Assembly: GCA_051294375.1 (NCBI GenBank)
Contig: CM119267.1
Span: forward strand, 14,439,694-14,503,693
Length of the DNA: 64,000 nt
Direction: 5' to 3'
Origin: Paraspadella gotoi
Taxonomy: Eukaryota; Chaetognatha
Under the pieces are notes generated by a model. It searched no databases. It was not told where the DNA came from and worked only from the letters and a program-made list of their open reading frames with translations. This document shows, piece after piece, positions 1 through 11,425 of this stretch (positions within the stretch are counted from its first letter, which is position 1; every line of letters begins with the position of its first letter). The translations under genes were made by a program, and so were the position numbers.

Positions 1-611
1 CGGAAATGCAGAAAATCGTCGAGAAGTAGCTTTTTTACCTTCAGTTCTATTTGTAGACATTGTGTAATCCTTTCGTTTTCGTTGTAGTAATGTTTTGCGG
101 AAAAGATTTGGATTTTGACAACGATTTTTCGGCTTTAGATATTCAAGCCTTCATCAGCATACACAATTTGTGAAAAGTTATTAAATATATTTGTCTTAAA
201 TAAACAACTTTAAGCAAACAATGTCGGATCTGCCTACAATAATTAAGCGGTAATCTGCTAATCAGATGATAAATCGCGATAATTTTTTTCAATTTGAGAT
301 CATTACTGATCATACCATGCAATACCATCATTTTTTTTAACTCGCATATTTTTTTCACCTCGCAATCAGCCAATCCATCATTTAATTTCAGTGAGAGAGA
401 GAGAGAAAGAAACTTATAACAACTTCAAGTGAATGACTTTTTTTTTCCATTTCCGCTCGCAAGATTCTATCAAAACTTTATATCTCGCTAAATCACACAC
501 TTTTCTTCTGGCATACAAAGTTTTATCATGATTTATGAAACAAATTTTAAATAGTTAAAACATTTATGAGTAAGCATATATAATACAAATTCATGTCAAC
601 TTTACATACTC

Positions 612-1970
612 ACGGTAGGGCAGAGAGGATGTGAAAGAAACAAAAAAAGTGCCATCTATGAAACCTCTAAAATCTTTGAGTATACCCATAAGACTCTTAA
701 TGTGGAAGGTCACAAAATCCGATCAAGGCAGTATAACTAATTTTAAAAAATAAATAATATAAAATTTTAATTAAAAGTAAATCATAAATACTATTTTTTA
801 TGAAAAATATGTTTATTTAAAACTTAATCTCAAATAAAATAACAGGTAAATATTATCTGAATACTTCTCAACATCATATCCTGCTTTTAATATTAATTAT
901 ATTTTTATTATTTAACAAAAAACATTTTTTATTTCAAAATTATACTATTATAATCGCTCCTTAAATATTTAATATGTATTATTAATGGAAAAACGCTCAA
1001 ATATATTAACTAATATAATGAATTAACTAACTAGAATAAAGTATATATTAATAATTGTATTTTGACTTTCTTTTTTGCTATTTAAAATAGTTTAGAGATG
1101 AAACGAAAAATTCGTTGTAATAGCAATTTTATTTTATTATTGTACCTGTTTCGACTCTAAGTATTATGAGTCTTCATCAGCAAGTGAATTCAATAAACCA
1201 AAATTTTTTAAAACATATAGTTGAGAGAGAGAGAGAGTTTCCAACAAAGAATTGAGCAATGATAGTGGTCAGATGTGAGGACAGGTGAAAGTAGGGAAAG
1301 AGAGACAAATTATTTTTGAAATTGGTGAAAAAGAAGAGAGAGAGAGAGAGACATAGGATCAATACATTAGGCAATGTACAACAGTGAAAAATTTTAGAAA
1401 ATAAATATTTAGTTTTTTTTTTTAAATTTATTATTGTACATGTTTCGACTCTTAGGTATTACAGAAGATACATTACAACAGACAGTGAATTCAATAAACC
1501 AACATTTTTTAAAACATTAGTTTGAGAGAGAGAGAGAGAGTTTCCAACAAAGAATTGAGCATGTGATAGTGGTCAGATGTGAGGACAGGTGAAAGTAGGG
1601 AAAGAGAGAGCAAATTATTTTTGAAATTGGTAAAAAGAAAGAGAGAGAGAGAGAGAGAGACATAGGGATCAATACATTAGGCAATGTACAACAGTGAAAA
1701 ATTTTTAGAAAAAACTAAATATTTAACATTTGTTACTTATGCCTTGTAAATAATGATAGACATATAGATATTCTAATTGTAAGCATATTAATTAAAACTA
1801 TTAAATTATTTTTTATCAAATTTAAAAAACTTTAATTAGCATTTAAAAAAATCCTGCCTTTATTGGATTTTGCTGACCTACCTTATGTGTCTATAAGATT
1901 TTATAGGCTTCAGAGATAGTACTTTTTTTGTTTCTTTCACATCCTCTCTGCCCTTCCGTGTACTACTACT
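612..1970. repeat. Inverted repeat pair, arms about 120 bp
   Basis: About 612-730 and 1852-1970 are inverted copies of each other. Both contain GGGCAGAGAGGATGTGAAAG (or its complement) next to an A-rich run and a weaker conserved tail. The region between holds AT-rich DNA and a tandem duplication. The arrangement is that of a fold-back element nested inside the larger palindrome-bounded repeat. Confidence 0.55.
1136..1725. repeat. Tandem duplication, period about 294 bp, with GA microsatellites
   Basis: Two head-to-tail copies (starting near 1141 and 1435) share TGTTTCGACTC, AGTGAATTCAATAAACCA, a (GA)n run, the stretch around TCCAACAAAGAATTGAGCA, a second (GA)n run and GGCAATGTACAACAGTGAAA. 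Each copy carries two GA microsatellites of slightly different length, as expected from slippage. No gene is seen here. Confidence 0.75.
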
Positions 1971-2521
1971 TAGAGTAATTATGGGTTGAATTTAGTAAAC
2001 TCATTTCCAGTCGCTCGATTCCATCGAAACTTTAAATCTAGCTCAATCATCCACTTTCTTTACCACACGCCAAATTTCATTCCGATGCATCCATCCAATC
2101 ACGAGTAATTAATTTTTTTTGCTAAGGGGGGACGGACGGACAGACAGACCGACGGACATTTTTTTGCATAATTTATCATAATTCGATGTTCTGACATGAT
2201 TTAAATGAATGAAAGTTAAGATTGAAGGGGAGACCGACTGACCGACAAAGTGGATTATAGAGTCGGGATCTGCTGATAAGCAGATCCGACTATTTAAATT
2301 CGTTGTCAAAACTCAAATATTTTCTGCTAAGTTCTATTTGTATACAACTATTAATGTGATTAGATTCTGATGCTGTTTTTATTGTCGCCTTTTTATTTTA
2401 TAGACGACGCAAAGAGCCTTTTTGCCTGCGTCTTTAGGTTTTTCAATGAAGAAAACTGAGGGACAAAATAAACGAAAACAAAATTACGCAATCATATCCC
2501 TTTAGTCAAAATTAATAAAAA

Positions 2522-3596
2522 ATGAATGAGTTGATGATATCGACGAACTTGCCGCCGAACGGAAAAGACTCAAAGAGCGATATTGCTGACGGTTGTGCTT
2601 ACCCCGCTTCTCGACCTCTTGTCTTGTGTGGCCCGTCGGGATGTGGCAAATCCACAATACTCAAAGCCGTCATGTCACATCCGCAATATAAAGTAATTAT
2701 TCTTTTAAAACAATTTTATATTTTTTCTGCGAAAACCATATAAATTTAAATTCTACATAACTTGTTTAACTTCGCAAGAAATTACTCTCTCCACATTTTA
2801 TTGCAGGATCGTTTGGGCTTCAGCGTCTCCCACACAACAAGAAAGCCTCGTCCCGGTGAACAGCACGGGCGCGAATATTACTTTACCGATAGGCATTGCA
2901 TGTTAAGAGACATCGAGGCGGGGTTGTTTATCGAATCGGCCGAGTTTTCCGGAAATCTCTATGGAACGAGCAAGGTAAGGATTTTAACTTTGAGGGCCGA
3001 GAAGCTTTTCAGCGAGTAGAACCGGGTGATTCGTTCTAGCTCCGTCTCAGGAATCGGTGAAGCGTTGCCAAAATGACGGAAAAATCTGCGTCTTGGACAT
3101 AGACGCCCAAGGTGTTCGTCTTCTCAAGAAAGTGCCGAATCTCGATCCTCTTTACGTTTTTATCAAACCTCCGAACGTTGAGACGCTGGAAAATCGCCTT
3201 CGAGGCCGGAACACTGAAACCGAGGAGTCCATCCGGCGCCGTCTCCACATTGCCGAGGTCGAGATGTCCTTCGGCGAGGAACCGGGTGTTTTCGACGAGG
3301 TCATCGTCAACGATTCGCTGGACGTCGCCGTCGAGCGACTCAAGGCCGTCGTCGACCGGTGCGACAACGGAGGCGGCCCCGATGTCTCGAACGGCGTTGA
3401 CCCCGTGGTGAAGGAAGAAATCGGACACGGCGTCGCTGAAAAAAACGGGAGCGGCGACGTAGTTGTCAAAAACGGATTCGTGAGTCCAGAAAAGGGCGTT
3501 GCATTTAGTTTCGGGATCAACGGTCATGTTCCCGCGAAGAAAGCCAAACCGTCCACGGAATCGTCGAGAGATTCAACGCCGGGAGTTGAACGTTGA
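2522..3596 (+). CDS. GUK1: Guanylate kinase
   Basis: Cytosolic GMP kinase (ATP + GMP to ADP + GDP) of purine salvage. Three exons: 2522-2692, 2807-2974 and 3051-3596, all phase 0, with clean GT-AG borders. They give 294 aa. Visible motifs are the P-loop GPSGCGKST (residues 37-45), the GMP-binding stretch [36 protein letters not shown] and [13 protein letters not shown], in the order of animal guanylate kinases. The family is usually about 200 aa; here there is an N-terminal extension of about 30 aa and a C-terminal one of about 65 aa rich in Gly, Val, Asp and Lys, with no domain I recognise. The ATG was chosen as the first in-frame one; an AG that could be a splice acceptor lies about 18 nt upstream. 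Many animals have one GUK1 gene, so the symbol is by family match. Confidence 0.93.
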
Positions 3597-4376
3597 TCTC
3601 GTATACGCACTTTTTTTCCGAACTCATTTTGGAGTCGTGCGTCCGTATCAGCTCTACGTATATTATTTGGTTCGACTTTCAATTCTCTCGATCGCAGCAG
3701 TCTTCAATTCTGGCACTCCAATTATATTAGTTGGTTATAATATATATATATATAATATAGTATAATAGTATATTATATTATTTAAGATTTAATTTTTTCA
3801 TTTTTGAAAACATTGAAGAACTGTAACTAGTATTTATTATAATTATTATTGAAAACTATATTTAATGAAAATATGAAATGGTTATTCATTGGAGAAATCC
3901 CAAAATATTATTTCTATAAAAAAATTTCTAAGAATTTTTATTTATTGGAAAAAAAAATTGCCTCGTGAAGGATTGATCTAAAATTATGCGCTTTTTAATA
4001 CGACAGAACTTTTTTTTTTGTGAAAAAAATGTTAACTTCGGACGCACGAATCTGACTTAGATTTAAGATTTTTTATTTAGTAACTTATTTGAAAATAGAT
4101 CTGACGACATAGCATATTTAATATGTAATTTCCCGTGATTCGTGCTCTTTTTGTCTGACGGGAAAATTTTTAGATTTTTCTGTTTTGCTATGCATATATT
4201 TTGGTGACAAGTTTACACAATACATCTCTCAAACATTACCAGCACTTTATTATTGTCTTTGACTCGTGTTTGGGTATTGTCTAATACATCGCTTAAGTTT
4301 TTGTACGAGGTAACGTCTTCCGGAGATTGGATCATTAAACGATATCTATTTTTCTTAGGCTTTTTGACAGATAAAA
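3597..4376. other. Intergenic, AT-rich
   Basis: This is the gap between guanylate kinase and V-ATPase G. It holds a (TA)n stretch near 3740-3780, an A/T-rich middle and, just before the next ATG, the pyrimidine-rich CTTTTTGACAG that could be a splice acceptor. No coding region or RNA gene is seen. Confidence 0.6.
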
Positions 4377-5190
4377 ATGGCGAGTCAGTCGGCGGGAATT
4401 CAACAGTTGTTGGTTGCAGAAAAAAAGGCAGCGGAAAAGGTTGCCGACGCACGGAAAAGGAAAGCCAAACGATTGAAGCAGGCCAAAGAAGAGGCCCAGG
4501 CTGAAATTGAAGGCTATAGGTTATAATTTTTAAAAAAACTTGTAAATTTCCAATATCAATCATTCCATTTGCGACCTTCATTAAATTATTCACCGGGGCT
4601 TGTAAATTTTAGAAAAGAACGCGAGACGGCTTACAAAAGCAACGAAGCTCGCCACATGGGTTCACGCGGCGACCTGCAGGCCAGGATCGACCAGAACACT
4701 CAGGCCACGTTAAAGGAGATAGATAGAAATATGAGAGGTGAGTTTGTTTTTAAAGGGTGTAGTATGGCAACAGCCGGGTTGCCTGTGATGCCCATTGGGA
4801 TGGGGCATCTCACTGTTGGCTTTGGGGGCTTCCGACCCTCAGTGACGCCTCCAGTCACTGGCGCGGTTACACTAGGACGGTCTCGCTTTGCCAACGCAGA
4901 GGGAAGTCGTTAGGACTGTGGATGGAACACTACGCTTGGGATGGTGTGTTCCCCCTCTGAGCCAATGGATTTGGCTGAAGGATGGTGGACGTGAGGCGGT
5001 GTGAATATACCGCCACAGTAGATTTTTTTTTAAATACCTATATTTCTTGTCATCTTGCTATTTTTACCTTTTACACTTTTAACTAGCCAACAAAGAAGTG
5101 GTTCTGCAGAATCTCCTCAGTCTCGTCATCGACGTCACGCCCGAGCTCCACGTCAATCAGAAGCTCGCTATTCAGAGAGAAAACGCTTGA
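4377..5190 (+). CDS. ATP6V1G: V-type proton ATPase subunit G
   Basis: Peripheral-stalk subunit of the V1 sector of the vacuolar H+-ATPase, pairing with subunit E in the stator. Exons 4377-4519, 4613-4737 and 5087-5190 join in phase (2, then 1) to give 123 aa, close to the 118 aa usual in animals. The start [12 protein letters not shown], the basic coiled-coil [20 protein letters not shown] and [11 protein letters not shown] nearly match animal subunit G. The rest is one predicted long helix ending [10 protein letters not shown]. Intron 2 holds a GC-rich insertion (see 4748-5022). An AG that could be a splice acceptor lies six bases before the ATG. The paralogue number (G1-G3) cannot be assigned from this copy. 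Confidence 0.95.
4748..5022. repeat. GC-rich insertion in intron 2 of the V-ATPase G gene
   Basis: About 275 bp of GC-rich sequence sits in an AT-rich intron, bounded by T-rich DNA. It includes the imperfect inverted motif GGCAACAGCCGGGTTGCC. The right end has GGCGGTGTGAATATACCGCC, an inverted repeat around AATAT. Base composition unlike the flanks suggests an inserted short element. I see no second copy in the window and no tRNA-type B box, so the class is unknown. Confidence 0.4.
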
Positions 5191-5937
5191 TCGCTTTCTT
5201 CAAAGCGACCCCATCAACAAAGAACGTCTACAAGTATTTTAGAAAAATTTAAGGTTAATTATAGTGATTTGTGATTCGTCCGTGAATTCTTACATTTCCT
5301 TTCGAGATTATAACTTATGGTATTATTGTTTTATTCGCACCTACTAAAAAAATATAATAAACTTTTAAAGGATGCTGTTCAAAAGCTTTGGTCGAACGTA
5401 TCAATTTTACGTCTGTTTTGTGAGCTATTGCCTTTGTTCTTGGATTTTTTTGGTGAAAACATTTTTCTTTATTTAATATATTTATTTATGCTGTCGTGCA
5501 ATTTTAATTAAATTAACTTAAATGTTAATAATGATCTCAATGTGTCTTACTGGTTCTTTGGGCAACAACAACGCTGTAGCGACTTGATGAAAAGTGGTTC
5601 TTAAAAATACATCCAGAAAACAGGTCATTCCACCGATTAATTACATTCGAGTTTTTTAAAACAGTCAATACAGTTAATTATGGAATCAGTATGATAATTA
5701 TAAACAATCGAAATTCCATCTGAGGTTGTTTTTTTTTTTTTTTTTGTCTTTTTTTACCATTAAAAATTTGTTTTTAGCGCTCATGCTTGTCCCGTGGACG
5801 TAAATTTATCCTCACTCATACTATATACACTCTCATTCCCTTTATTAGTTTTTACTAATGTGGTGTATTATTTTATATTGGTCTACTACAACAAGTATAT
5901 TTACTTTATTCTAATTAGGTTTAAACAGGACAGAAAA
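5191..5937. other. Intergenic, AT-rich
   Basis: The gap before the NFKBIL1-like gene. It contains a T-run (about 5728-5745), and an AG that could be a splice acceptor about nine bases before the next ATG. An open frame continues upstream of that ATG but translates as hydrophobic, AT-driven sequence and is not supported as coding. Confidence 0.55.
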
Positions 5938-7122
5938 ATGACTGTCTCCAACAAGAAACTTGCTAAGCTTCTCGAAAAGGGACGCTTGACAAAAATCAAA
6001 CGTTATCTGAAATATCGCGAGTTCAAACTGTTGCAGGACGATCCCTCACTGAGTGCTGGTGACGCTTGGATGGAAGAGATTAAAGTGAGAAGCCGACGAC
6101 ACAATTACGGCAACGAGACTCACCTGTTTCACCTCACCGCGTCGATTGGTGACGAACGAGTTTTGCGTCACTTACTCAAATTAGGATTCGGGCGACGACT
6201 CGGCGCTCAACCTCAAAAAGGCGACCAAAACACCCCTCTCCATTTGGTCGTTCGACGATGTCGAGCCACGCTGAAATCTCGCGGTTCCAAGGCCGCCATC
6301 GAAGACTTTCAGGACTTTGTGAAGCCCGTTCTGGATGCTTGCCCGGAAGCTTTAACCGTTAAGAATCAGTTAGGCGAATCGGGCGCGATAGTCCTACAAG
6401 AGTTACAATCGGAGATAGCAGAGTCAGACAACGGTAATCGAAATGAACGTCTTGACTCAATAGTCAACAACGAAAATGACGACGACGAATTCGAGCGGAT
6501 GTGGAGACAAAAACTGGAAGATGAATGCGTCTTTGAATTCGCGGAAAATTCCGGAAGATATTTCAACGAAGATTACGAAGACGGAGAGAGAAGAGAAACT
6601 TTCGCCGAATTCGCTGACAGGATCGAGAGGGAATGCCGACAAAAGTATCTTCGCCATTCTGGGACGAGGCGGGCCGATTCACGGTCAGAGAGCGCTAGTG
6701 GGTCAAACATCGAACGTCCTCCGAACAAACTTGGAAAACCTCTCGATCCTGAAAGACAAAAGCAATACGAGGAAATGAAGAAAATTATTAAATTGAAAAA
6801 CGCTAAGTTGGACTATGAAAAGAAATGGGATGACTTTGGTCGGAGGAACAATGGGGAAGAGTTGTCCTTTGCTGATTTGCCGTGGCCGCTTCCAGTTGAT
6901 GAAAAATACGGAGCCACAAGAATTCTTGTTCGCGAGATGGTAGAGGTATGCGTCTTCGTCGTTAACGAGGTGGACAGGGAACGGGAAAGGAGGCTTCAGT
7001 TGAAACGCTGGCACCCCGATAAGATCGCGCAAAAATTTTCCCTACGTTCGGCGGATTCGCAGTTTGTTCTAAATTTATCCAAGGAACTGGTGCAAGCTTT
7101 AAACTCACTTAAACATGATTGA
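5938..7122 (+). CDS. NFKBIL1: NFKBIL1-like ankyrin protein
   Basis: Single-exon gene, 394 aa. The N-terminal half has two or three degenerate ankyrin repeats (HLFHLTASIGDERVLRHLLK and NTPLHLVVRRC). An acidic stretch leads into FERMWRQKLEDE, equivalent to the EWRQKL block of human NFKBIL1. The C-terminal end has FADLPWPLP, then LKRWHPDKIAQKF, a J-domain-like block that also closes human NFKBIL1 (WRFGDVPWP and VRWHPDRFLQRF). NFKBIL1 has been linked to NF-kB regulation and to RNA processing; the role here is inferred. The start was placed at 5938 because upstream in-frame sequence is AT-driven and an AG lies nine bases before it. The gene ends 127 bp before MTMR9. Confidence 0.85.
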   Translation: MTVSNKKLAKLLEKGRLTKIKRYLKYREFKLLQDDPSLSAGDAWMEEIKVRSRRHNYGNETHLFHLTASIGDERVLRHLLKLGFGRRLGAQPQKGDQNTPLHLVVRRCRATLKSRGSKAAIEDFQDFVKPVLDACPEALTVKNQLGESGAIVLQELQSEIAESDNGNRNERLDSIVNNENDDDEFERMWRQKLEDECVFEFAENSGRYFNEDYEDGERRETFAEFADRIERECRQKYLRHSGTRRADSRSESASGSNIERPPNKLGKPLDPERQKQYEEMKKIIKLKNAKLDYEKKWDDFGRRNNGEELSFADLPWPLPVDEKYGATRILVREMVEVCVFVVNEVDRERERRLQLKRWHPDKIAQKFSLRSADSQFVLNLSKELVQALNSLKHD

Positions 7123-7249
7123 TTAACCCTAATTTCTGTCCCAAATGTAGCTTGTAGGTTCCTATATGTTACCGTATTTAAACTTTGACCTTATTTTAAC
7201 TTGAAGGCATTTACGCGAGGTACTTAAAATATTCGTACGTCGCGTCGCC

Positions 7250-9469
7250 ATGGAATTCGTGGACAAAATTAAAATAAACCGCGTTAACAACGTGGTGCTT
7301 GTCAGCTGTTCGCCGGCTACGTCTGGCGTCTACAGCGCGGACAACGCCGCCTCCGGTGACGACGAAATCGCCTCGGCTCCATCTCAGAGCCCGAACGACC
7401 TTCAGTCATGGTCGGGAAAGCGTCTCGAAGGTACGCTCGTTCTTACGAGCCATCATCTTCTTCTGAGCTCCACCGCCGAAGAACGAGAGCGTGAGGAGAT
7501 TTGGCTGCTTCACTCCAACATCGACGTCGTCGAGATACGCTCGCCGAGTGTCGGCGGTAATCCTACCGCAGGAAGCAGCGCAGTCGTTGGTGGAAGCGGT
7601 TCCTCCACTCCCACTCAAACTCGTATGACTCGTTCGGCCAACAGCGCCGCTAGCAGGATCGGTGCGATGGCCTCGGCCGTTGCCAACCAGTACAACCTAG
7701 CGATGCAAAATTCCCACGGTCAGACTCCGTCCAACGCCTCTATAAACGACGGAGATTCATCCATTGGTGTTCCTTACGACGTTTCGATGGTTTCAGCGAT
7801 AACCACCGTCGCTGCCGTTTCTATGGTTACAGTGCCAAACTTTCACATTTTGATTCGCTGCAAGAGCCTTCAAACCCTCCGGCTTTCTTTTAAAAATCCC
7901 GTGGAAGCCAGAAAGGTCTACGAGAGTCTATATGAGTTGTCGACACTACCGCAAACCTACACGGAATCCCTTTATCCCTTCTATCATCGACCCACCCTGG
8001 AGATGGTGGAGGACGGTTGGCTAATGTTCGAACTGGAGCAAGAGTACTCACGTCTCGTACTCTCGGCTTCGGATGCTTGGCGCCCTTCCCGAATCAACCA
8101 TTCGTTCAGGGTGACGCCTACCTATCCCCGGGTCGTCCTTGTGCCCAAATCAATCGACGATGAATCCATCCTCAAAATTGCAAAGTTCCGCCAGCACGCA
8201 CGTTTTCCCGTTCTCAGTTATTTTCACAAACCTTCGCAGATGGTAATCTTGCGCTCTGGTCAGCCTCTCACGGGTCCCAATATCAATCGACGGTGTAAAG
8301 AAGACGAACGGTTCCTAAATGCGGCGCTGCCGCGTAATTCCCGCCGCGGTTATGTGATTGATACGCGCAGCCCCGCAGCTGTCAAGGCCGCTCAGGCCAA
8401 AGGGGGCGGGATAGAACCGGAGGCGCACTACCCTCAATGGAAGAAGATTCATGGCTGTATGGAGCGGCCACAGTCGCTAAATGAATCCTACTCCAAGATG
8501 GTAGAGGCCTGCGCAGACACCAGTGGAGGGTCTTTTCTGTCGCGCGTTAACGATTCCGGCTGGCTGGGTCACGTAAAAGAATTGTTACGCCTGTCTTGTC
8601 TAGTTGCACAGTGTGTTGCTCAGGAAAACGCATGCGTTCTCGTTCACGGGACTGAGGGATTGGATACGACATTGCAAGTCAGTATTTATCATCGTTTAGA
8701 TTTTAAATCAAGGAATTGTTTGTTTTTTTTAATATTAAATTTCACAATACTTGTAAACGTTCACTTTTAGGTGACTTCATTGGCTCAAATCCTCCTAAAC
8801 CACGACAACCGTACTATCCGCGGCTTTGAGGCTCTCATCACTCGCGAATGGCTCGCATTCGGCCATCCGTTTCGCGATCGTCACCAACGCGGTCCTTTCG
8901 CCGTGGCGTCGTCCGTAGGAGGACCGGGTTCCGGCGGGGGAGAGGCTCCCTCGTTTCTTCTTTTTCTCGATTGCGTCCACCAGATTCACCGTCACCATCC
9001 GTGCGCCTTTGAGTTCACCGAGGAGTTTCTCATTGAAATTTTTGAGCATTCCTACTCTTCTAAGTTCGGGACTTTTCTCGGCAACAGCGAGAAGGATCGC
9101 ACCGACCGCGACTTCGCTTCGAGAACCGTGTCCCTCTGGTCGTACCTCAACCACCATACCGTCCTCCCGCCCTTCATCAATCCGTTGTATGAGCCCAACC
9201 AAAACGTGATATGGGCTTCGGTAGCACCGCAGTCTCTACGTGTATGGTACGGGCTCTTCTGTCGGTGGCAGCTCAACCTGAAGCCTGCCCAGGACATGTG
9301 GACCGAGGTTCGAAGCATGAAGGCGAAGGAGCAGGAGGCACGTACGGAAGTTTTGAGACTCAGGAAGGAACTGGCCGAGTTGGTGAAGGAGGCGCTTAAT
9401 GAAGGGATCTTGGATGAGGGGTTTCCAAGTGGCGCTTCGATCGAACGCGCCAATCAGATCGTTGCCTGA
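7250..9469 (+). CDS. MTMR9: Myotubularin-related protein 9 (pseudophosphatase)
   Basis: Catalytically dead myotubularin that in animals binds MTMR6/7/8 and raises their 3-phosphoinositide phosphatase activity on endosomal membranes. Exons 7250-8677 and 8771-9469 (phase 0) give 708 aa. MEFVDKIKINRVNNVVLV at the start, WLLHSNID, VPKSIDDE, RFPVLSYFHK, RSGQPLTGPN, RGYVIDTRS and EAHYPQWKKIH are closely like human MTMR9 (549 aa). The active-site loop HCX5R is replaced by HGTEGLDTTLQ, so the Cys and Arg are both missing, as in MTMR9. The PH-GRAM region has a Ser/Ala/Gly-rich insertion of roughly 90 aa, which explains the extra length. A C-terminal coiled coil (ARTEVLRLRKELAELVKEAL) probably mediates dimerisation. 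Confidence 0.95.
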
Positions 9470-9698
9470 ATTTTTTATACTATTTTTATAAAATGTTTTC
9501 TGTGAAAACCGTCCCCCTCCCGCTGTCTAATCTATTGTTGGAAGAAGAAACAAAAAATCATATCCCAACCTCTCCCTCCCAAACCAATTTTTGGTGATTC
9601 CGTAATTCTAGTCGCATTCTCTTTTACTTAATGTTGAATTTTTTCTTATTATATATTAGTTTTCAACCAAAAAAGCGCTTCCAAAAACAAAAATTATA

Positions 9699-11316
9699 AT
9701 GGATAAGATATGCTCGAACTCTTGGGTTGTCATAAGAAGAGAGAAGAACATGAAGTTGATCCACATAAAACCTAAGCAAAGAGAATATATCGCCAGGATT
9801 CCCTTTACCTTTGAGGGTGCTATTGGCCACAACTTCGGTACCTCTTTTGAAATTGTCAAAGGTCAATTAATGAAGGCCGATCCAAAAACTCTATTGAATA
9901 AAGTGACAGGTACTTGAAGCATTAATATTGTGTTCGATGTTAACTTTGTGTGAAGTCGCATGATTCTTCTCAGAAAAAGAAGACGCTCCTTTGGCGGAAG
10001 AGACGGTGACCAACGGCGAAGAGAAGGAGGAGGCTCTACCCGTTGACAACAGAAACCTTCATGATCGGGATGACAACCAACGCCTCGGCCGCGACGACAT
10101 CGAAGAGATGCGAGCGCGAGGCGCACGTGGTCACGAGATTGTCGGAGAGTTGGTCAGCAACAGCCTCACTTTCAAAGAAAAGACGGAGTATTCGCGGGCC
10201 AAATATGTAGACCGCAAGAAGAAGAAGCACTTTTCGCTACTCACTATCCTCAAGCCGTCCACGCGAATTCTTTGCGAAATGTACTACTCAAAGGGTCCGG
10301 CTAAACTTTGCGGACTCCGTCTAGACAGCCTGACGCAGATGCTGCTGCACGCCAACGTTCGTGCCGGCGCTCAACTCATGGTGGTGGAATCCGCCCTTGG
10401 CATGGTGCTTGGCGCCGTCATGGAACGCATGGGCGGAGATGGGGCGCTTGTTCACCTTTTCGGCGGTTCGGCTCCTCAGAAACCTGCCTATTTTGGTTAC
10501 AATTTTCCGGAGAGTTTTCACGAGATCTATTACGAGTTTCCACTGTCCCGCGTCGTCCAGTTGTTTCGGCATTACGATAAGGACTTGAATGAAATGGAGA
10601 CGGAACCTAAACCAGTTGGAGATGTGGGGCAGAGGGCGTTGGATTCCGAAAATAATCTCAGTGAAGAAAGGGGGCTTGAATCTGTCGAAGAGAATATCCT
10701 CGGAGAAGAAACTGTGGAATCTAATGGGTCGTGTCCCGACAAAGAAGAATGGACGCAATCGAAATCCAAAAACGTTCTCGAGGAAGACGATTCATGCGAT
10801 AACCGCCCTTTAGATTTAACCGAAGAAAAAAATAGCGTCGGAGAATCGACTACGGAGTCCTTGGAGAAGCAGAGATTTGACGGCGAAGACGCGAACATTC
10901 CCACCGCGGAAAACCGCGACTCGGACGGTCAGCCTCCCAGAAAAAAATTTAGATTCAACCAGGAGTCTGAGAAGAAAAGAAAGTGTAGAGTAGAGAAGCA
11001 AAATTCGGCCAAGGAGCTCATGCGTCAAAGAAAAATGGACGGGCTGATTTTTTGTTCCAAATATCATCCAACGCCTATTGTCGTCAAACTGATCGAACTG
11101 ATCGCTCCTTCTCGACCACTGGTTGTTTTCAATCAATTCAGGGAACCCCTCATCGACCTATACAACAACCTGAAAACGTCCGGGAAAGCAGTCAATCTCA
11201 AGTTGTCCGAGTCATGGATGCGCGAGTACCAGGTGCTACCCGGCAGAACTCGCCCCATGATGCAGATGAGCGGCGGGGGCGGATTTTTGCTCACTGGTTT
11301 TGTCGTCGAACCTTGA
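9699..11316 (+). CDS. TRMT6: tRNA m1A58 methyltransferase non-catalytic subunit
   Basis: TRM6 partner of TRMT61A in the nuclear complex that methylates A58 of tRNA. Exons 9699-9909 and 9974-11316 (phase 1) give 517 aa; human TRMT6 is 497 aa. The N-terminal domain ends with FEGAIGHNFGTSFEIV, the TRM6 signature. Further on are EYSRAKYVDRKKKKHF, RILCEMYYSKGPAKLCGLR and RAGAQLMVVESALGMVLGAV. After an acidic, low-complexity insertion of about 130 aa come DGLIFCSKYHPTPIV, PLVVFNQFREPL and SWMREYQVLPGRTRPMM. There is no SAM-binding glycine loop, as expected for this subunit. The stop is 109 bp before the PDE12 start. Confidence 0.95.
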
Positions 11317-11425
11317 ATTTCACTGTTCTACTCGAATTATTGTGATAAACTTGCAACTTTATACGATATTTCGATTATTTTTTGTTACTTTTCAAGAGGT
11401 TTTAACTTTTGGTAAAATCGGTTCC

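Larger units (their letters stand above)
222..2291. repeat. Composite repeat bounded by a palindrome
   Basis: The right end is a near-perfect 31 bp palindrome (2261-2291) built on GGATCTGC/GCAGATCC. The left end, near 222-275, carries a degraded version (GTCGGATCTGCC, then AATCTGCTAATCAGAT). Just inside the right end, 1997-2260 is repeated in inverted orientation at 37221-37505, including the same palindrome. A shorter related block in the same orientation lies at about 440-540. The unit has no convincing coding capacity; its open frames are low-complexity Pro/Ser/Val/Arg translations of CCGTCC-type runs. It is best read as a dispersed non-autonomous element that has accumulated inner repeats. 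The left boundary is uncertain. Confidence 0.5.

Noticed and set aside
2109-2309. Minus-strand protein with SVRPS-like repeats (also at 37264-37455)
   Set aside because: The frames read through a dispersed repeat with CCGTCC tracts; the two copies do not keep a common frame.
5794-5937. N-terminal membrane segment for the NFKBIL1-like protein
   Set aside because: The upstream in-frame stretch is Phe/Tyr/Ile-rich only because it is AT-rich intergenic DNA; an acceptor-like AG precedes the better ATG at 5938.
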